A DNA stretch of 64,000 bases, from contig DDQZ01000061.1 in NCBI GenBank assembly GCA_002343505.1, positions 86,403 through 150,402 on the forward strand, read 5' to 3'. Each line of letters starts with the position of its first letter. The first letter of the stretch is position 1. Shown here piece by piece: positions 60,370 through 64,000 of this stretch. The position numbers and the translations under genes are program-made. The notes below the pieces were generated by a model, which searched no databases, had not been told where the DNA came from, and worked only from the letters and a program-made list of their open reading frames with translations. Source of the DNA: Verrucomicrobiaceae bacterium UBA2429 (GTDB taxonomy: Bacteria > Verrucomicrobiota > Verrucomicrobiia > Verrucomicrobiales > Verrucomicrobiaceae).

Positions 60370-61803
60370 ATGTGGTTCAACAGTTTTGAATTCTGGATCT
60401 TCTTCGCCCTCGTCGCCCTGGGATGCCGGCTCATGCGTCATGCGGGTCAAAACCGCTGGCTGCTGCTGGCGAGCTATTTTTTTTACGGTTGCTATGACTG
60501 GCGGTTTCTTTCGCTCATTCTCTTCTGCACCTGGGTGAACTTCATCGCCGGCCGCCGCATCCATGAGGCCGCCTGCCCGCAGGCGAGAAGGCGCTGGCTG
60601 ACGGCCGGGGTGACTCTCAGCCTGGCCGTGCTGGGTGTGTTCAAATATCTTGGCTTCTTCACACGCGAGGCGTCCCGGCTGCTGATGTGGGCGGGCCTTG
60701 CCGACCATCGCTGGGCGCTTGAAGTGCTGCTCCCGGCCGGCATTTCTTTTTTCACCTTCCAGGCGCTGAGTTACACCATGGATATTTACCGGGCTGAGAC
60801 CAAACCCTGCCGCAGCTTCTCGGATTTCGCCCTCTACATCTCGTTTTTTCCCCAGCTTGTCGCCGGCCCCATCGAGCGCTCGTCGCATCTGCTTCCGCAG
60901 GTGGAGCAGCCGCGGCCGAAGTGCGACGAGGCGCGTTTTCGCAAGGGTTTTTATCTGGTGCTCAGCGGGCTGTTTTTGAAAGTCGTCATCGCGGACAACA
61001 TGGCATGGCTGGCCGGGCATGTGTTCGCGGCGTCCCCGTCATCTCTGGCGGGGCCGGAGGTGCTGCTGGGCGTGTACGCTTTTGCCTTCCAAATCTACGG
61101 CGACTTCGCCGGCTACAGCGCCATCGCCTGCGGCACGGCCTGCTGGCTCGGCTTCGACCTGATGACCAATTTCCGCCGCCCTTATTTCGCCCTCGATCCG
61201 CGGGACTTCTGGCAGAGATGGCACATCAGCCTCTCCACCTGGCTGCGCGACTACCTTTACATACCGCTCGGGGGAAATCGCGGCGGCGGATGGGGCACCG
61301 CGCGCAACCTGATGCTCACCATGCTGCTAGGCGGCCTCTGGCATGGCGCGGCCTGGACCTTCATCGTGTGGGGTGGCATCCACGGGCTTTGGCTCGGGCT
61401 TCACCGCGTCTGGCTGCGGGTGAAAAAGCCCGTAGTCACGGCGGAAGCGCGGCCATCCGCTCCCTGGTGGCTGGCAGGCGCCAAATGGTTCGTCACCTTC
61501 CATCTTGTCTGCCTCACCTGGCTTGCCTTCCGCGCCGACAGCCTGCGTCACGCGCTGGCGCTTCTCGGCGCTCTGGGCGGGAAATGGGAGGTCACGGACT
61601 TCACCCTCACCTGCGCGGGCATGACGTTTTTTTTCCTGCTGCCCTGGCTGGCCTACGAGTTTTGGCTTGAGCGCCGGAAGGACGACGAGGCCCTGCTCAA
61701 GTCCGCCTGGTGGTGGCGCGCGGGGCTTTATGTCTATCTTGTGCTGATGATGATCTGCTTCCCGCCGCCCGCGCCCGCCGAGTTCATCTATTTCCGTTTT
61801 TAA
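60370..61803 (+). CDS. MBOAT-family O-acyltransferase (AlgI-like)
   Basis: A 477-residue membrane-bound O-acyltransferase that moves acetyl groups across the membrane to an exported polysaccharide. It opens WFNSFEFWIFFALVAL; FFTFQALSYTMDIYR follows, and the catalytic region contains RWHISLSTWLRDYLYIPLGG (about 275-300) and the invariant histidine in LWHGAAWTFIVWGGIHGLWL near 324. Length is typical of AlgI/PatA-like proteins. The gene downstream (19 bp) encodes an AlgJ/AlgX-like partner. A GGACCG...CGGTCC inverted repeat lies 10-31 bp before the ATG. Confidence 0.94.
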   Translation: MWFNSFEFWIFFALVALGCRLMRHAGQNRWLLLASYFFYGCYDWRFLSLILFCTWVNFIAGRRIHEAACPQARRRWLTAGVTLSLAVLGVFKYLGFFTREASRLLMWAGLADHRWALEVLLPAGISFFTFQALSYTMDIYRAETKPCRSFSDFALYISFFPQLVAGPIERSSHLLPQVEQPRPKCDEARFRKGFYLVLSGLFLKVVIADNMAWLAGHVFAASPSSLAGPEVLLGVYAFAFQIYGDFAGYSAIACGTACWLGFDLMTNFRRPYFALDPRDFWQRWHISLSTWLRDYLYIPLGGNRGGGWGTARNLMLTMLLGGLWHGAAWTFIVWGGIHGLWLGLHRVWLRVKKPVVTAEARPSAPWWLAGAKWFVTFHLVCLTWLAFRADSLRHALALLGALGGKWEVTDFTLTCAGMTFFFLLPWLAYEFWLERRKDDEALLKSAWWWRAGLYVYLVLMMICFPPPAPAEFIYFRF

Positions 61804-61822
61804 CACTCCGGCGATTCACGAA

Positions 61823-62746
61823 ATGAAAAAAACCGAGTCCCTGGTCGTCCTCGCGCTGCTGCTCGCGCTGCTGCTGCTGGAGTGCGGCGCCCGCATGTTC
61901 GAGACGAGCCTTTCGAAGGATGTGGCCCACATCCGCTCGCTTCCCGCCGAGGCGGCGCGTCTCCGGCAGGCGCCGGCGGGGACGTTGAAAGTGCTCATTC
62001 TGGGCAACTCGCTCGCGCGCTGCGGATTGGACCGCGCCCTGCTCGCGCGCGGCCTCGAAGCCGCCAGCCGGCGTCCAGTCGCTGTCTCGGTGATGCATCC
62101 CGACGGCAGCCGCGTCGAGGAGTGGCGGCATGGCTACCGGCGCTACTTTGACCAGACAGGCTCGCAGCCCGATCTCGTCCTCCTTTGCACCGGCCGCCTG
62201 CATTTGGAGGACGGACTGCGCGATCTGGATTCCGTGGCCGCTTTTTACACCTCATGGGCTGACCTGCCCGCCTTCGTCCGCAGCGAGGGACTCGGCTTTG
62301 GCGACACCTGCCAGGCCGCCGCCGCGCGCGCCTCCGCCCTGTTCGCGCATCGCCGCCGCGTGCAGCCGCTGGTTTTTTACAATTTCATGCCCGGCTACGA
62401 GCAGACAGTGAATTTGGTGCAAAAGACGCGCAACGCCTCGGCTCCGACCACCAGGGCGTCACCCTCCTGCTCAAACCTCGCCAGCCTTGCCACCACGATC
62501 GGCGCATCCGGCGGCACCCTGCTGATCCTGCCGGTGCCCCTGCCAGAGTCCTATGAACTCCCTGCCTTGGTCAAACAAACCGCCGTCAACGCCGGTGCCC
62601 GCGTGCTCCATGCCTCCCCTGCCCTGCCGCCCTCGCGCTTTCCCGATGGCTATCATCTGGACGAGGAGGGCGCGCGGATTTGGACCCAGGCTCTGCTGGA
62701 CTCGCCGGAATGGAAGGCGGCGCTGGCCGGCATGGCGGCCAAATAA
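61823..62746 (+). CDS. SGNH-like partner of the MBOAT acyltransferase (AlgJ/AlgX-like)
   Basis: A 307-residue protein anchored by an N-terminal signal/anchor (MKKTESLVVLALLLALLLLE) with the rest in the periplasm. An SGNH-type nucleophile block VLILGNSLARCGLD (about 56-69) and a C-terminal DxxH motif, FPDGYHLDEEGARIW, are both present. These proteins finish the acetyl transfer begun by the MBOAT partner encoded just upstream. The oxyanion residues of the family are less clear, so strict AlgJ or AlgX assignment is avoided. It converges with the regulator gene by 6 bp. Confidence 0.8.
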   Translation: MKKTESLVVLALLLALLLLECGARMFETSLSKDVAHIRSLPAEAARLRQAPAGTLKVLILGNSLARCGLDRALLARGLEAASRRPVAVSVMHPDGSRVEEWRHGYRRYFDQTGSQPDLVLLCTGRLHLEDGLRDLDSVAAFYTSWADLPAFVRSEGLGFGDTCQAAAARASALFAHRRRVQPLVFYNFMPGYEQTVNLVQKTRNASAPTTRASPSCSNLASLATTIGASGGTLLILPVPLPESYELPALVKQTAVNAGARVLHASPALPPSRFPDGYHLDEEGARIWTQALLDSPEWKAALAGMAAK

Positions 62747-62752
62747 AACCCT

Positions 62753-63382
62753 TCAGCGCGCGGCAGGGGAGCGCGGCTGGGTGTAGATCACCACGAGGAA
62801 CACAACAGCGGCGGATTTCCCTGTGTTCAAGATCGCGTGCGCGGTGTCGGCGGCATAGGTGGCCGAATCGCCGGCCGCCAGATCCATGCCGTCCCCGGAG
62901 GATTCGACGTGGACCGCGCCTTTCTCGACGGTAAGAAACTCGCGCGTGCCCTCGAAATGAGGCTGGCTGCGCAGAGCGCCGCCCGGACGCAGGGTGAGCT
63001 GGTAGAATTCAAAGTCCTTCTCCAGGCTCAACGGGGAGAGCGTGCGTATTTCACACTGCTTGTCGCTGCGGAAAATCTGCGCCGGATCATCCCCGCGAAT
63101 AACCTGGATGCGCGCGGGCGCGTGCTCCGCGCCGTTGAGCAGCTCCTGCAAAGTCAGGCCAAAAGCGCGCGCGATGCGCGCTGCCACAGTAAGGGTTGGG
63201 TTGGCGCGCTCGCGCTCGATCTCGCTGAGCATCGAACGGCTGACTCCGCTGGCCGCCGCGAAATCGTCGAGCGACCAGGAGCGCTGCGCGCGCAGCTTTT
63301 TCACACGCTTGCCGACGAATTCATTGATCGCCTCCGGCGGCGGGCTGGCGGCGGGATTTTTTGGGGAGGAGGCCATGCGCAT
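62753..63382 (-). CDS. XRE-family transcriptional regulator with C-terminal cupin
   Basis: A 209-residue regulator. An XRE helix-turn-helix occupies about residues 22-85 (GKRVKKLRAQRSWSLDDFAA, SRSMLSEIERERANPTL, IARAFGLTLQELL). A short linker leads to a cupin barrel about 130-205 (FEFYQLTLRPGGALRSQPHF, REFLTVEKGAVHVESSG, LAAGDSATYAADTAHAI) that probably binds a small ligand. PuuR-like proteins with this layout repress metabolic genes, but the target here is unknown. An ATG two codons later (63376) is equally possible. It is divergent from the open gene at the right edge, separated by about 105 bp containing a TATATT sequence. Confidence 0.9.
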   Translation of the reverse strand: MRMASSPKNPAASPPPEAINEFVGKRVKKLRAQRSWSLDDFAAASGVSRSMLSEIERERANPTLTVAARIARAFGLTLQELLNGAEHAPARIQVIRGDDPAQIFRSDKQCEIRTLSPLSLEKDFEFYQLTLRPGGALRSQPHFEGTREFLTVEKGAVHVESSGDGMDLAAGDSATYAADTAHAILNTGKSAAVVFLVVIYTQPRSPAAR

Positions 63383-63487
63383 TCGAAATGCCGGATGAGC
63401 ATCCTGTAAAGTGGAAAGCCGCCTCCCGTATATTTTCTTGCCATCCAGAGGCGATGTTTGTTATTCCTGCCAGCACCCTTTGAATTT

Positions 63488-64000
63488 ATGAATCCCGAAA
63501 ATTCCCCGTCCGCCCCCGGAGCCACCCAGCCGCTGCCTCCGCCCCATCCCGGCTTCATGCCGCCGCCTCCGGGAATGACAATGCCCCCTGGACAGCAGCC
63601 GATGGCCTGGCCTCCCGGTTACGCCCCGCCCCCCGGCTACCCCATGGCGCCGGGCTACCCCGCGCAGCCCGGCATGATGCCGCCGCCGCCCGGCTACGGT
63701 TATCCACCCATGCAGCCGGGTTATGGCTACCCGCCCGGCTATGGCTACCCCGTGCAGCCCGGCATGATGCCGCCGCCTCCAGGGAGCGCGCCGGTGCCCC
63801 TGCCGACCATGCCCATGCACGCGGCCCCCGCGCCAGCGCCGGCACCCTCCAGCGCGGGACTGCCCGCGCCGGCCATGCCCGCGCCATCCGTCTCCCTGCC
63901 CGTGCCGGAGATTGCCGCGCCCGTGTCCGTGGAAGATGAGTCCGTGGCGGCCGTGGGACCGGGGGAGGTTTTTCATCCGCCGGCGCTCACCCACATTGAG
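63488..64000 (+). CDS. protein with a Pro/Gly/Tyr-rich low-complexity N-terminus (3' end outside window)
   Basis: An open frame of 171 codons runs to the edge with no stop. It begins MNPENSPSAPGATQPLPPPH and continues with imperfect PPGYGYP/MQPGYGYPP repeats and two near-identical AQPGMMPPPPGYGY and VQPGMMPPPPGSAP blocks to about residue 105. An Ala/Pro-rich section follows, and a more ordinary acidic stretch (VSVEDESVAAVGPGEVFHPP) near the end probably leads into a folded domain beyond the window. The N-terminus is probably disordered. No family can be assigned. The repetitive sequence could be mis-assembled in short-read data. Confidence 0.6.
   Translation, partial: MNPENSPSAPGATQPLPPPHPGFMPPPPGMTMPPGQQPMAWPPGYAPPPGYPMAPGYPAQPGMMPPPPGYGYPPMQPGYGYPPGYGYPVQPGMMPPPPGSAPVPLPTMPMHAAPAPAPAPSSAGLPAPAMPAPSVSLPVPEIAAPVSVEDESVAAVGPGEVFHPPALTHIE

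Overview
This window looks like a chromosomal segment from the Verrucomicrobia (Verrucomicrobiaceae-like, GC-rich), judged from gene content alone. It carries planctomycete/verrucomicrobial families: S1 sulfatases, a DUF1501 Tat protein, a DUF1549/DUF1553 cytochrome-type protein, a sigma factor paired with a zinc-ribbon Ser/Thr kinase, giant Ig/LamG secreted proteins and the tail of a Verru_Chthon cassette gene. Many starts lack a clear Shine-Dalgarno sequence. No rRNA, tRNA, CRISPR array or insertion sequence was seen.

0-13.5 kb: housekeeping genes on the minus strand (rpsN, an FmdB-type zinc ribbon, a truncated DUF21 membrane protein, a SixA-like phosphatase). A plus-strand run follows: an outer-membrane efflux lipoprotein, sulfatase, beta-lactamase-fold serine hydrolase, sigma factor, a 1408-residue kinase, a GNAT acetyltransferase and an SHD1-hydrolase. 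13.5-22 kb: a DUF4091 protein, a second sulfatase, then the sulfate assimilation operon cysH-cysD-cysN, interrupted by a ParE-type toxin-antitoxin pair between cysD and cysN. opcA is divergent from cysH. Sulfatases and sulfate activation together suggest growth on sulfated polysaccharides.

22-39.6 kb: secreted and surface proteins. These include an unknown lipoprotein, two proteins in a stretch of visibly lower GC (Ig repeats; discoidin-like), a CvpA-like membrane protein, DUF1501, a 2375-residue di-heme/beta-propeller/Ig/LamG protein and a sialate O-acetylesterase. 39.6-42 kb: an accessory pocket with a decayed Verru_Chthon A tail, a protein of an orphan helical plus FN3-like family, and an unusual array of 19-bp ATCCT...AGGAT palindromes repeated every 63 bp inside a 21-bp phased sequence. 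This array is the most unusual feature of the window.

42-49 kb: a minus-strand run apt-glnD-CoA transferase-thiolase, and a divergent O-methyltransferase. 49-57 kb: a transglutaminase-like secreted protein, a DUF1549/1553 protein, an alpha/beta hydrolase, and three consecutive genes that look like peptidoglycan-acting enzymes (YiiX-type NlpC/P60, SH3b-lysozyme-like, YkuD-like). 57-64 kb: a third sulfatase, an O-antigen-ligase-like membrane protein, an MBOAT O-acyltransferase with its SGNH-like partner, an XRE-cupin regulator, and the Pro/Gly/Tyr-rich start of a gene that runs off the end.
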